Shown piece after piece: positions 34,265 through 44,840 of a stretch of DNA of 64,000 nt. Under the pieces are notes generated by a model. It made no database searches. It saw only the letters and a list, made by a program, of their open reading frames with translations, and was not told the origin of the DNA. The number at the start of each line of letters is the position of its first letter. Within the stretch, counting starts at the first letter, position 1. The position numbers were made by a program, and so were the translations under genes. This DNA comes from Plantago major (taxonomy: Eukaryota; Streptophyta; Magnoliopsida; Lamiales; Plantaginaceae): assembly GCA_026545765.1 (NCBI GenBank), contig CM048840.1, positions 83,728,877 to 83,792,876 of the forward strand, read 5' to 3'.

Positions 34265-36146
34265 CTAGCCCCATGTATCATTCCCATACGTAGCCTGTTG
34301 AGGCATTTCCTTCTTTGTTATAAAATCTTTAAGGTAGCCGAGGTCGATGAGCCTCTCAATTTTTCCAATGAGATCCTCGCACTCGTCTGTGGTGTGGCCG
34401 TACTGTCGATGGAACCGACAATAAAGCCCCGAGTCATGCACATTGGGGTGTTCCCTTCGTTTCCTTGGCCATGTAACATAAGTTTTTCCTTGCAGGGTGG
34501 TAAGTATCTCAGTCCTAGAACGCTTCAACTCTGTAAAGTGTTGATACCTACGAGGGGGCGTCCTCTGACGCTCGCGCCTGTGCTGAAACTTTGACACTTT
34601 CTCTTTCCCTTCTCGTTTTTGCCCTTCTTCCTTGATCTTGGCTCTGATTGGTATATCTCTTCGAAGATCATCTCCCTCCTTGTGTCTCTCGATCATCTTT
34701 TCCAATTCCTTCGCATTCTGAGGCATGTTGTAAGCGAGCTCCTTAGCGAAGCGCCTCGTGAGGGTGTTGGAGTAAAGGTAATCCATCTTTGTAGTGAAAG
34801 GGGGATCCTCAACAGAAAGTAAGGCCGTGTTGAACCGGTGTATATACTGCCGGAAGGTCTCGTCTTTCCTCTGGACAATTCCCGCCAGGGTACTATATGG
34901 CTTCTTCTTCTTCTTAAAATTGTGAAGTGTGACTTGAATTGGGTAATGAGTTGGCGATATGAAATGATGGAATTGGGCTTCAATTCAAGATACCACTCCA
35001 TCGCTTTTCCATGGAGGGTTGAACAGAAGAGGACGGCTTGGACATCCTCATTTAGACCAGCAGCCGTTGTCTTGCTCTCGTAGTGGGCCTGATGTGCTGC
35101 CGGACATCCTTCTCCATCGTAGCGGGGAAGACTTGTTGTAGGAACTGACTTATTTGACCTTGCACAAGCAGCTCGAAGCTCTCCACAAATAGGAGATGAG
35201 TTTCGCGAGGTTCCTTCATATGTTACCACTTCATGTGCCATAAGCAACTTGCTGATGCTATCTTTTTCTTTCAAGATGGCCTTTTCTCTTAGATAAAGTT
35301 CCTCCTGCGAGAGGTATTCCAGAGGGATGTCAATGTTATTCCTCGGAATCACTCGAGGCTCATCTCTAGAATGGTTCATGGATTCTGGTGAAGATCGCCT
35401 TCCCCTGGGATTGCGGCGGTCGCGGTAGTCAGTTTTGCTCTCATCAGAGTATTCCCTTCACGTATATTTCGTTCGTCGATGGTCCTCATCCTCGCGCCCC
35501 CGGAACCGGGAGCGATTTCGTCAAGCTTCTACTTCCTCTTCATAACGATCGGTTGCCCTCTCGCAAGGAGAGGGACGTCGTTCATCCTGATCTCTTGCCT
35601 CTCTGCGCTCACATTGAACCCTTGTTTCTTTCGGATAACTAGGCTCGCGCTCGCGGGTAGAGGGTCGTAGTCGGGTGCGACCGACAAACTGTTTCCCTCC
35701 CCCGCGGGGGCCTAACCTATCTTGGATAGAATGAGGAGGATGTTCTTGGTCGTGACGTGGTCTTCCAGCTCTAGGGCCAGAGTGAGAATTCTTGCCGAAG
35801 TTCCATCTCTCGATGCTGGGGGAGCCGCGTTTAGGTTGATCGAGGGGGCAGGTATTATCCTCTCCTTGAGAGCAGCCGCAAACAATTCAAATCCTTCACC
35901 TGAGCATGGCAAGAGTACAGGCGTTGGAGCTGGGATGACCACCAGTGGGTTGGCATTCCCCCGAGATGTGCTCGTGGCGGTATCATGCAAACTCCTTTCC
36001 TGGTGTCCTTGAATATTGGCGAAGGCTCCAATTAGCTCAGCTTCCTTTGACATCCCCTGCGGAGGTAGCCCCTTCGAAGCCTCCAATGCTGGTGCTCCCT
36101 TCGAAATCTCTGACGTGTTCCTTTTGGCTCTGCTAGTAGCCACCAT
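34265..36146 (-). pseudogene. gag of the Tat-like gypsy element
   Basis: Begins near MVATSRAKRNTSEISKG (36,146). A Pro/Ala-rich N-terminal part is followed by a retrotransposon gag core (GKAMEWYLELKPNSI, about 34,930-35,010) and a zinc-finger-like CRFHRQYGHTTDEC motif (about 34,370-34,430) of the kind found in Tat gag proteins. Some breaks are present. The product would form the particle shell. Confidence 0.82.
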
Positions 36147-36162
36147 TGTCTTTTTGTTACAC

Positions 36163-36179
36163 TTCCCACAGACGGCGCT
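36163..36179 (-). other. Primer-binding site of the Tat-like element
   Basis: AGCGCCGTCTGTGGGAA on the minus strand a few bases inside the LTR. This GCGCCGTCTGTGGGA-type site is common in plant gypsy elements. The tRNA is not assigned here. Confidence 0.7.
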
Positions 36180-36183
36180 AATA

Positions 36184-36848
36184 TGATGATGCTAAAATCC
36201 GTCTAAGTGCTAAACTGAGTGTGTGTACTTGTTTCGAGGCGATGTCACTGTTCTTCTACTTTGTATTATGTCAAGGGTCTTACTTAAGGTACATGCGAGT
36301 GAGAAGAGGGGAGGGTTAGACCCTTAAACCGGCTTGCCTTGGACAAGCCGGGTGATGAATCAACGGAGCTGTCGAGGCGGAAGTGCCTTGGAGTAGCTCG
36401 GATATAAGTATGTGAGTAATAAAATGCGTACCTCTTAAATGAATCCGGATAGGAGTATTTATAGGAAACTCCAAGGGGACAAGATCTTAACACGTCAGAG
36501 GTCTTGTCGGCTTGTCCCCTAGTGGTCGAGGGCTGGGTTTCCGAAGGTCATTTATGCTCCGTCGAGTGTAGAGCTTCGAGGGTTACTTGAAGCTCATACC
36601 CGTTAAGTAGAATAGAGCGCCCCAAATGCATTTGACTCGGACCCCTCGAACCCATGACCTTCGAGGTGATACCCTTCGAGAGATATTTTAGAGCTAGTTG
36701 ACACGTTATTTACGTAGAGCCCTGCGAGTAGACCCTCAAGTGGACTGAGGCCACACCTTGAAGGTCTTGAGGCGTCTTGACGACTTAAGGCGCTCTTATA
36801 AGGATTCGTCTCTTTTCTCCATATCAATACAGAAAGCTAAATCTAACA
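36184..36848 (-). repeat. 5' LTR of the Tat-like element (about 665 bp)
   Basis: Read on the minus strand it runs from TGTTAGATTTAGC to CATCATCA, with TATAAATA at 36,456-36,463. The inner border is fixed by the primer site. The outer border rests on the TG...CA rule alone because the partner LTR is off-window, so it could be wrong by tens of bases or more. Confidence 0.65.
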
Positions 36849-37366
36849 CATTGTGATTCATAAAATGAAAGCACATCAGAGGAAAACAAAAATCATACTC
36901 TACCAGACAACGAGATCGAGATTGACAAGCCGGCGTAAGAGTCTGTCGAGACCAGCAGCGGAAACTCCTTCCAGAGGGGTGGGGAAATCGGGAAGGTTGA
37001 TTGGAAAATCTAATGATTCGACATTGATAGAATTGTCCAATGAACCATGAGCACACGCCTATTCTTCTCCACGCGCCTATAAGCGCCCTTATTGCCTTAC
37101 TATTATACTGTAAAGCACTAGCAATTGCGCTGCATTAACTATGAGTACAAATCTATACACAATTTATGCAAGACTAATTTCTCCCAAATTTCATTTGCAA
37201 CCTGTCAGGAAGATGAAAAAAGACTGATTTCCACAGGGCGAATATCCTCAAACAACGTTCGAATGCATCTCAGCTTTAGCCAATACATTGCCAAACCAAA
37301 ATACTAGATGAATATCAAGTGCAAAGATATTTTATACACGTTACATATACATAACCCCAAGACGGT
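36849..37366 (-). other. 3' flank of LPA3, with an unexplained open stretch
   Basis: Between the gypsy LTR and the stop codon of LPA3. The part nearest 37,367 should be the LPA3 3' untranslated region. The part at about 36,905-37,056 reads open on the minus strand for some 50 codons with a composition like a real protein (NSINVESLDFPINLPDF, then LDRLLRRLVNLDLVVW and a stop). I do not recognise it. It may be an exon of another gene, a gene scrap or chance. Confidence 0.4.
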
Positions 37367-40300
37367 TCAAGCTGATGGAAGAATTTCTAAGGCCACCTCC
37401 TTGAGAGATGGCATGGTGTCTTGTCGATGCAAGCAAACATATTTATTTCTCACCCTTCGAAGAACTCGCCATGGTCCTGGGTAGCATCTGTTTTGCAATC
37501 AAAATAACAAGAGAGATAATTCTTCATCATCAGTTTCATTCGTATAATAAAATATTTGCAAGTTTCAGGTAGTATGCAATTATATATGCATTCTCAATCA
37601 ACCAAACTGGTAATTCCAATCAGTGATATGCAGTGTGGATCCTATATTTGGATTCCAGAGGAAGATTTAAGCAACACAGACCTGAAGAGGGCACCGCCGT
37701 TTCTTCCTTTGAAGTTGTGAATGTAATATACAGTCTCCATCTTGGGTAATAATGTCCGGGTCAAGGCAGCGAGTTTCGGATAGAAAAATGCTGGATAATC
37801 TTAAAGGTGTCAGGGAAAACTTTAGTCTTAAACGTAATTGGACATTTGCAAACATTATTTTCTTAGCTTTATCTATTTTCAGCACTCAGTTGTAAACATC
37901 AATGAAGAGCATAGTTTAACCAAAAAACATTAACATACAGAAACAGTGCACTTATCAAACTCATTCATTTACCAACATGCACACATAGTGATAACAATTA
38001 ACTCATTGGAAAGGATACATCCAGATCTTATCCTGTCAAGTTCTCCATTGAAGATGATCATTTTGCGAGAAGTTTTCTCCACAGCTTCTTTGTAAAGTTC
38101 TTCCACGACAAGCATCTCTGCATTGAAAGCATTTGAGTACCCTGGAGGCCTGGACTGCCTCAAATAACATTTAAAAGGTACCAGTAAAGCAACATGTCAG
38201 GGATAAGATAATACCATTGACATTAAAATATGGATAAGCAACTACGAAAAGTTCATCATCTGGCTTAACACGATCAGCCATTTTGACTTTTGATACAAAG
38301 CCAAAGTCTTCAAACAATGATGGCTTTGTCAAGTAGTCCAACCTCAAAGAAGATCCGCCGAAAGCTGAATTTCTTGCGAATGTGACTTCATTTGCCTCTG
38401 GGAAAAACTGCATTAACATATATATTCAGAGAAAATCAATGCGAAAATGCAACATCACTATTTCAAAAAAAAAAAAAAAAAGAAGAAACTCATTATGATT
38501 CCAATTGCAATGCACGTAGAGAACCGCTCTCTTGCATTCTTTCCTCACAGTAGATAGTTTCTTGATCCTCTAGATTGCCGAAAACCAAGAGCCAAGAAAT
38601 AGAGGTAGAAATATGTAAATCTACTAGGAACAGACAACTTTTCCAGATTAATATTCTACACGTTGTCATATAGTTATCATTGCAAAACGAAAACGTAATA
38701 ACAAGTTTGTCATCACAACACTGTGACATGTATTGTATTTGGTGCCTTTCTAGTCTTGAAATGAAGTATTACCATAGAAATTCAGATTTGCACACGCATT
38801 GGAAAAGAAAGAAGTTCAGCACATACAATTCTAGTTCCCCTTGCTTTCTCAGGGCTAATGGCAATGTCACAAAATTCACGAATTAGTTGCAAACTCCCCG
38901 TCATTTCTATACCACCTTCACCATCACCTGATATGCAGGCATTATAAACATAAGGCAGATTAAGTAGGTTACCATTAAAACATGGGATGAATATGTGAAC
39001 GGCGCGTGGAGATTACCTGGCACAGATTCTAATCCGGCTGTGGGAAATTCGATTTCCTGCGTTACAAACTTTGTTTCTCACAAATTCTGAAACTTTTATA
39101 TGTGATTTGTTTATGTGCTGCCATTACCTAATAAAATAAAACAAAAGAAACAAAAGGAAAATTTGACACACCATAAGCTGCCGGTTATCTGCCAGTGCCA
39201 AGTCTACTGCTTCTTTGGCCTGTCAGTTATTTATTACAAGCTTCTAGTATTAACACAAGAGATCATCAATGAGTACTCAATAGTAGCAACTTGCAATCAA
39301 TGTGATTCGAGGATTATGTAAATGAAGATCAACAAAATGCAGGACCGAAGTTCGGAGCAGATAACAAGAACAAGATTTCTTGCCACCGTTAACAATAAAA
39401 ATGTAGGTAGACAAAAGTCACAAACTTCTAATCTCTTTATTTGCATATATCAAAATTACTTCCAAACATCTTACCGAGGCAGTGGAATAGTTGTCTTGTC
39501 ATATGCTTGTCAGCTTGTATCAAAAGCGAGTAACTGATCAACAGGTACAGTATGATGTGGAATAAGAAATAAACATACCCAAAAGTGTTGAAACACATTA
39601 TTTTAGTACCGCATTACTATTGCACCGACTTGATATTAAAGCTAACAGGGAGATCATTCATAATGCACGACAATACAAAAAGAACAGGCCAGAAGACACT
39701 GAAACAGTTTATAAATGTGATATAAATTAGCATTTTTACAACCTTAACAAACAAAATTAACCAGTTAAGGGGTTATACGGTACATAACATACTTGATTCT
39801 TGAGAGAATTGGCATATGGACCACCCCCAACCGCAAGAGAGAGCTGAGTTTAGTTCCAAGATTTAACAACTAAACATATTTCAGGAAAGCTCTATTAACA
39901 GGTATATTGGTTTAAACTCGGCATATATATTGCAGAATGTCCCTTTTTGGGTCCTTTAAAGGCTTATAAAGCAAAGCGGTCTAAACTTTGTTCAGTACAA
40001 TCACACCCCATTAGCCCACGCGTAAAATATGGCTAAATCTGTTTGGCCTTGGGATTAATCTTCAGCTCAGAATATACTTATGAGCAGATCCTCTCTCTAT
40101 AGTGTCCAAGCACAACACTTAGTTTAAACTACTAATAGTAACATCAACAATTTGACTGTAAAGGTTGAACCATTATTGATACTAAATCACAAGACTCAAG
40201 ACATGGTTAAAGACTTGAGTGCAAGCTGAACTATGGATGTTCGAGAAACATGAAGCAAACAATTACAGAACCTAATTTATAAGAAATCTTACTTGGCTAA

Positions 40301-42169
40301 GAAGTTCACTGTAGTCGCTCGGAAACGGCACATCAATCTCTACAGAAGAACCACCTTCTCCAGCAGTAGAATTACTCGCAAACCCAAAATTTCTTGAAAA
40401 TTTTCGCGAACAAAAAACGTTGTTTTCTTTCTCAGTCCGAAAGCTTCCATAACTATGGCACTTGATAAGGAAACACATAATACCCTCAAGTAAGCGGAAA
40501 TGTATGATGCTAATTCCAAGTCTACTTACGGTGAGAGAAATGTAGACATTAATTGCAATTTGCGAATAAAGAAAGATAAATCTTAAGTGCCAAGTATAAA
40601 TTAAGTGCTTGACGAACCCATTGCAGCATTGAGCACCTGGGCCAACTCACATGTAGTCAAATTAATTAAATGCTTCACCAATATGTTTTTAGGTATAACA
40701 GCATATAATCATAAAAAATACAACGTTACAGACACACACTATTGACATGAACATCGTTTTCATAGCACAGGTAGAACAATTAAAGGGCTTTGATTATCTT
40801 AACGACATATTATCCTATATCAGAATGTCAGATTACCTTTGAGCCATCATCTTTCTTATCATCGTTATCTTTTTTCCCACCAAATAATCCCTGCACCTTA
40901 AAATATCTTCTTCCTCTCCCAATTTGAATTCCGGGACTTGAAAAAAACAGAAGACTAATAGGATTTATTTTGTGCTTCAGTTTACCTGAAATTCAATGAA
41001 GAATCTGAGGAAAGATGATTTAAAAAATAACGTCATAAGAATCAGGCGCATGAAAGAATAAACATCAGTAGCAAAATCTTTCAACATTTTCAAATAATTG
41101 AAAGATATGAGAGGACAGCAATCTATATAATTTCCATACTGGAAGATGGCCAACCCAACATTTCAGCTCTATATATAAAAAAGAGGGATATAGAAACTGA
41201 AGGCAAACAAACAGATGCACACTGAAGCTCCTTGCAAGTGCATAATGATTACTATCCCTCTGTCGCATTTAAGTTCACCTTTGTGGTAGAAGATTTATTT
41301 GGCAAAATTTGACATTTCCAGAAAGAAAATGACTATCTCCTGATACAATAAGCTACATTATCTAACCTCAAGTGTCTAGGATAGGTACCGTGAGCATTTA
41401 TCTAGAGGAAATGCATTCCACAAGTGTCCGAATCTCTTTTTATGATACTAAATTTCATGTAATTATGCAAGGAAAACAAAACAGTCCAAGAAATGCTGGA
41501 ACTCATTTGTCTATCATTACTAGCCTCGTTCGATCAAGGAGTTTCCTGGTCCATTTGAGACTCATCCACCAGAGCACAAGGAGGGGAACTGAGATCAGGG
41601 TTATAATTTCGGGGGCACGTCTAATGTTCTACATGGTAGTCTATATATGAGTTTTCTAAAATCAAACAAGAAACAGCTAAAGCTACTTAAATCAAGAACC
41701 AGCACGGAAATGGGGTTCGAGATGATGAAAAGCAAGGTAGCATGTTTCACCAATAGTCAAGTCACTCAAGCCACTTAGCGAACATTTCTCGGCTCAGGAG
41801 TAACTTTAAATCATTTCAGCCCATTACATTCACATTCTTTACATGGTACAGGAGCATGAACTCTTCAACACTAAACGTTTCTATCCATTGAATTAATGAA
41901 TTACACAAAATCCCATCATAAACTACAAAGAGCCATGAACTGACAAGCTTGCAAAATTGAAGTCATGCCAAATTTCAGATTAATACAAACTAAATCCAAG
42001 AAATCCCAGAAAATAAAAACAATATATATACCCAATGAAATCATCCGAACAAAGAAATTGAATTAAAGCTACTACAAAGAAATAATAAGACATAGAGATT
42101 GAACTTACAAGAAGAGAAAGAAGAAGGGGAAAATTGAAGAGACAGAGTTGCACTTGCAGATAGTGCCAT
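37367..42169 (-). CDS. LPA3: LPA3 (LOW PSII ACCUMULATION 3), DUF1995-family plastid protein, ten exons
   Basis: In Arabidopsis LPA3 acts in the chloroplast with LPA2 to help CP43 enter photosystem II. Exons on the minus strand, by GT-AG borders: 42,169-42,109; 40,985-40,837; 40,460-40,293; 39,219-39,172; 39,056-39,017; 38,927-38,827; 38,407-38,215; 38,117-38,019; 37,799-37,682; 37,487-37,367. They sum to 1,098 nt, an unbroken frame of 365 residues plus stop, close to the roughly 360 of Arabidopsis as I recall it. Residues 1-60 are Ser-rich and basic, like a transit peptide. DUF1995 starts at VEIDVPFPSDYSELL (about 112) and includes FFPEANEV, DYLTKPSLFEDFGF, YPYFNVNEMLVVEELY, NGELDRIRSGYYP and CYPGPWRVLRR. 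The start is the only in-frame ATG of exon 1. The intron-2 acceptor (AAG) is the weakest border. The gene looks functional. Confidence 0.88.
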
Positions 42170-43512
42170 ATCGTTGATCGTCTACGTTATCCGTATTTAT
42201 GCGTTGCTCATTTCAGAGAGGGGGATAGTAGGGAGGGAAAAAAGGTTTAGGGGCATATTAAACTCGGGAAAAGAATATTTTATCCAATGTTTTGAAACTT
42301 CGACGTGATCGACTGCGACTACCTCTTGAGGAGGTTCAATAAGCCAATCGGATCAACCTACTAATAATATATATATGCATATACATATACATATATATTT
42401 TTATTCAAGTAAAAATCTCAAGATATACACCTTTTAACAATATAGTTGTTGTGTTGTTGGTAATAATCAATAATAGTGTAAGTATACATATCCAAAAATA
42501 AAATAGATCTAATATTTAATTATTCATGCTACAATCAATTTAAATTATAAAATATCAATATGTATTACTACTACTTTTTAGACAATAGAATTCAGTTGGT
42601 TTCATTGAATTCAGCCAACCCTCAATTTTCTTTTCCCATCTAGACTCCTTCTGCAATTCCTCATTTCCTCTCCTTCCTCAATATCTTTCGTCTTCTTCTT
42701 AGCTGGTCTTTCGGTTTCTTCTTCTAACTTACTAACCCACCTATTTCTTCCTTTTACCAATTCTTTCATCTCCAACTCAATCGATTTTGTCAGCAAAGAA
42801 ATAATTGGAAGCTACTCGTCGACAAAAGACTCCGGCAAACAAAAAGAGAGAAGGCAGAGCATAACCAATCAAGCAAGAGCCTGTAATGGCCGGAATAGAT
42901 CGAGATGGCGATGAGTAGAACGGGTAGAGTGAAGAACACATGGAAGAAAGAAAGAATTGGGGCGGCTAAAGGTCAATCCAGATTTGTTTCTTTCCAGTTT
43001 TTTTTATAGGGCTTTTGATTTGGGATATATATATATATATTTTTTTATATAACCCGGTTGGAACCGGTTTTTGGTCGGGTTTTTACCGGTTTCGCCAGGT
43101 TTTTACCGAATTCCGATTTTTTCCGGTTTTGAGGGGTTGTCGGCCCGAATACCCCTCCGAGTCGCGGTTCAACCATTCGGCCCGGGTCGACCTGCTGGGT
43201 TTCAAAACAGAGATTTTATCCCACATTGCATGTCCCAACTAGTTCTCACTCTGGGCTCCACAAATGTGACACATCTCATTTCATTTTAATTACGATTTGT
43301 TTTTCTCCACATTATTATTTCACTTGGCGCCAACACTCATCCTCCCCTCCACTTTATTCTTCTTCACGTTTCTTAATCAACCTGCAAAAGAAATCCATCT
43401 ATGATATGTGTTCCTTTGTCTGGATCATAGCATTATTTCTCTTTTGACGAATCATTAGTTGGTGAACCGAACCAATTGCATTGTATAGTACTGAATTAAC
43501 ACTTCAAAGGTA
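42170..43512. other. Intergenic DNA upstream of LPA3
   Basis: Contains the presumed LPA3 promoter just above 42,169; no clear TATA box at a normal distance was found. There is an AT microsatellite (about 42,366-42,402), a second TA run (43,019-43,045), and a GC-richer block with repeated ACCGGTTT/CCGGTTT words (about 43,050-43,200). A 61-codon minus-strand open stretch (42,611-42,796) is Lys/Glu-rich and unconvincing as a gene. No RNA gene was seen. Confidence 0.5.
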
Positions 43513-44350
43513 TGTTGATTGTTGAGGGTAAAGTCTCAAGCACTCAATAAGTTCTTCCTAAATCGCTAAGTCCAAATCACACTAGAGCGTCCAAAGCAAA
43601 GGTTTAAAGTTAGAGTCTAAAGCACTACAGAGAACTTAGAGGGTAAGAACCTGCACAAGTAACTTTGGGGTTAGAACCGGGTAAGAACTTTACTTGAGAT
43701 AGACTGAAGATCTGCTTTGTATAGTGATCGGTATTAGTTCGTAATGATGACTTACCGTTTACATGGGAATGTGCGCCATATTTATAGGCTTCTCCCAAAA
43801 TGGAAGAGCTTCACTAGATCGTGTCAAGTGTAAGGTTCAGATCATGCCAACAAGGCTCTGTTAGGCCCATGGTCCATTAGAAAGGCTTAACCCATTTCCC
43901 TTTTGGGATTTTAGGGGTAGTTTAGTCTTTCTTGAGAGAGTTGAGACAGTTAATATCCGTTCTGGACCTCCGTCCGAAAGTGCAGGTCCGGAGCAATGGT
44001 CCGAACGGGATTCCCTTGAACGTAAGATATCTCAATCGAGCTCCAAAAGTAATCTAGTTCGGACCTTGCTAGCTTCGGGCCGTACGTTCTCCCTTGGTGC
44101 CAGTTCACTTGGTCTCTTATGAGGTTAGGGTCGTATGTCCGAATCAGTGTTCGAGTCGGACCACCATGGTCTCGGACCATGAGTCGAGTCGGACCATCTG
44201 TCCTTAAGACCAAGGTTCCCAATGCTTGTTACAGAGAGGCTGACTTCGTAAGTGGGCCGGACCTCTTCTAATTGACCTTGACAGCTTAGTACGCCTTAGG
44301 ATACGCTCCGAAGGCGTCTATGATGGATTGGACATATTTATGTATCAACA
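43513..44350 (-). repeat. 3' LTR of a second Tat-like gypsy element
   Basis: 838 bp with inverted ends TGTTGAT / ATCAACA. It has TATAAATA on the minus strand at 43,779-43,786. A purine-rich tract (GGAAATTAGGGGGACATA, minus strand, 44,351-44,368) directly abuts its right end, as a polypurine tract should before a 3' LTR. The internal region therefore runs to the right. The other LTR is not visible. The Tat assignment comes from the tandem repeats in the 3' region, a known habit of Tat/Ogre elements. Confidence 0.65.
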
Positions 44351-44640
44351 TATGTCCCCCTAATTTCCAAGTATCTTAGTAGAAAATAGTTGTGGAACTA
44401 TAGTTTTAAGTACAGAGAACATTTTTGTTTTTCGTTCAATCTGTCCCTCATAAGAAGAAAAAAGGTGCTTAGTCCATGTCTTTTGACGTCCTTCCCTTAA
44501 TCTCTCTCTACCCCCTCCCTTTTCTTACAGTCCGAGGCTGTAGACTCGGACTGTAAGTATAAAGGGGTATTTGTAAGCGAGATTAGGGGCAGGTCCGACG
44601 GATGCAGGATAGAGACACTTTTTATTAGTGGTAAAATCGA
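44351..44640 (-). other. 3' untranslated region of the second Tat-like element
   Basis: Polypurine tract plus about 270 bp of non-coding DNA between the LTR and the first 110-bp repeat. No reading frame. Confidence 0.5.
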
Positions 44641-44840
44641 GATAGTCCGAGAGAGGACATTCGAATGGACGAGAGTCCGTGTGCTTAAGATAAATCATCC
44701 ATCCGTAAGGAGGACGGGGTTTTATCTTTTGATAATAATCGATTTTTTGGGATAGTCCGAGAGAGGACATCCGAACGGACGAGACTCCGTGTTCTTAAGA
44801 TAAATCATCCATCCGTGAGGATGGGATTTTATCTTTTGAT
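44641..44840. repeat. 110-bp tandem repeat, left part of split array
   Basis: One full and one partial unit starting at 44,641 and 44,751 (GATAGTCCGAGAGAGGACAT). The array resumes at 55,348 after the nested Athila-like insertion. Each unit contains short dyads such as CGGACGAGAGTCCG and CATCCATCC...GGAGGATGG. Confidence 0.9.

Larger units (their letters stand above)
17832..36848 (-). mobile_element. Tat-like Ty3/gypsy element, interrupted by elements B and C
   Basis: Visible from 17,832 (where B interrupts it) to its 5' LTR, with element C (18,391-28,134) nested inside. Minus-strand order: LTR, primer site, gag, protease, reverse transcriptase, RNase H, a second plant-type RNase H, integrase. 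A reading frame on the opposite strand lies between pol and the missing 3' LTR. The second RNase H and the antisense frame are traits of the Tat clade (Grande, Retand and kin). Its coding part carries several breaks. It is older than B and C, both of which sit in it. Confidence 0.88.

Noticed and set aside
37125-41650. Several plus-strand frames of 60-92 codons across LPA3
   Set aside because: They lie in introns or antisense to exons of LPA3 and have no motifs.
42611-42796. Small Lys/Glu-rich gene upstream of LPA3
   Set aside because: Only 61 codons, low complexity, no recognisable domain, and no supporting promoter or splice context.
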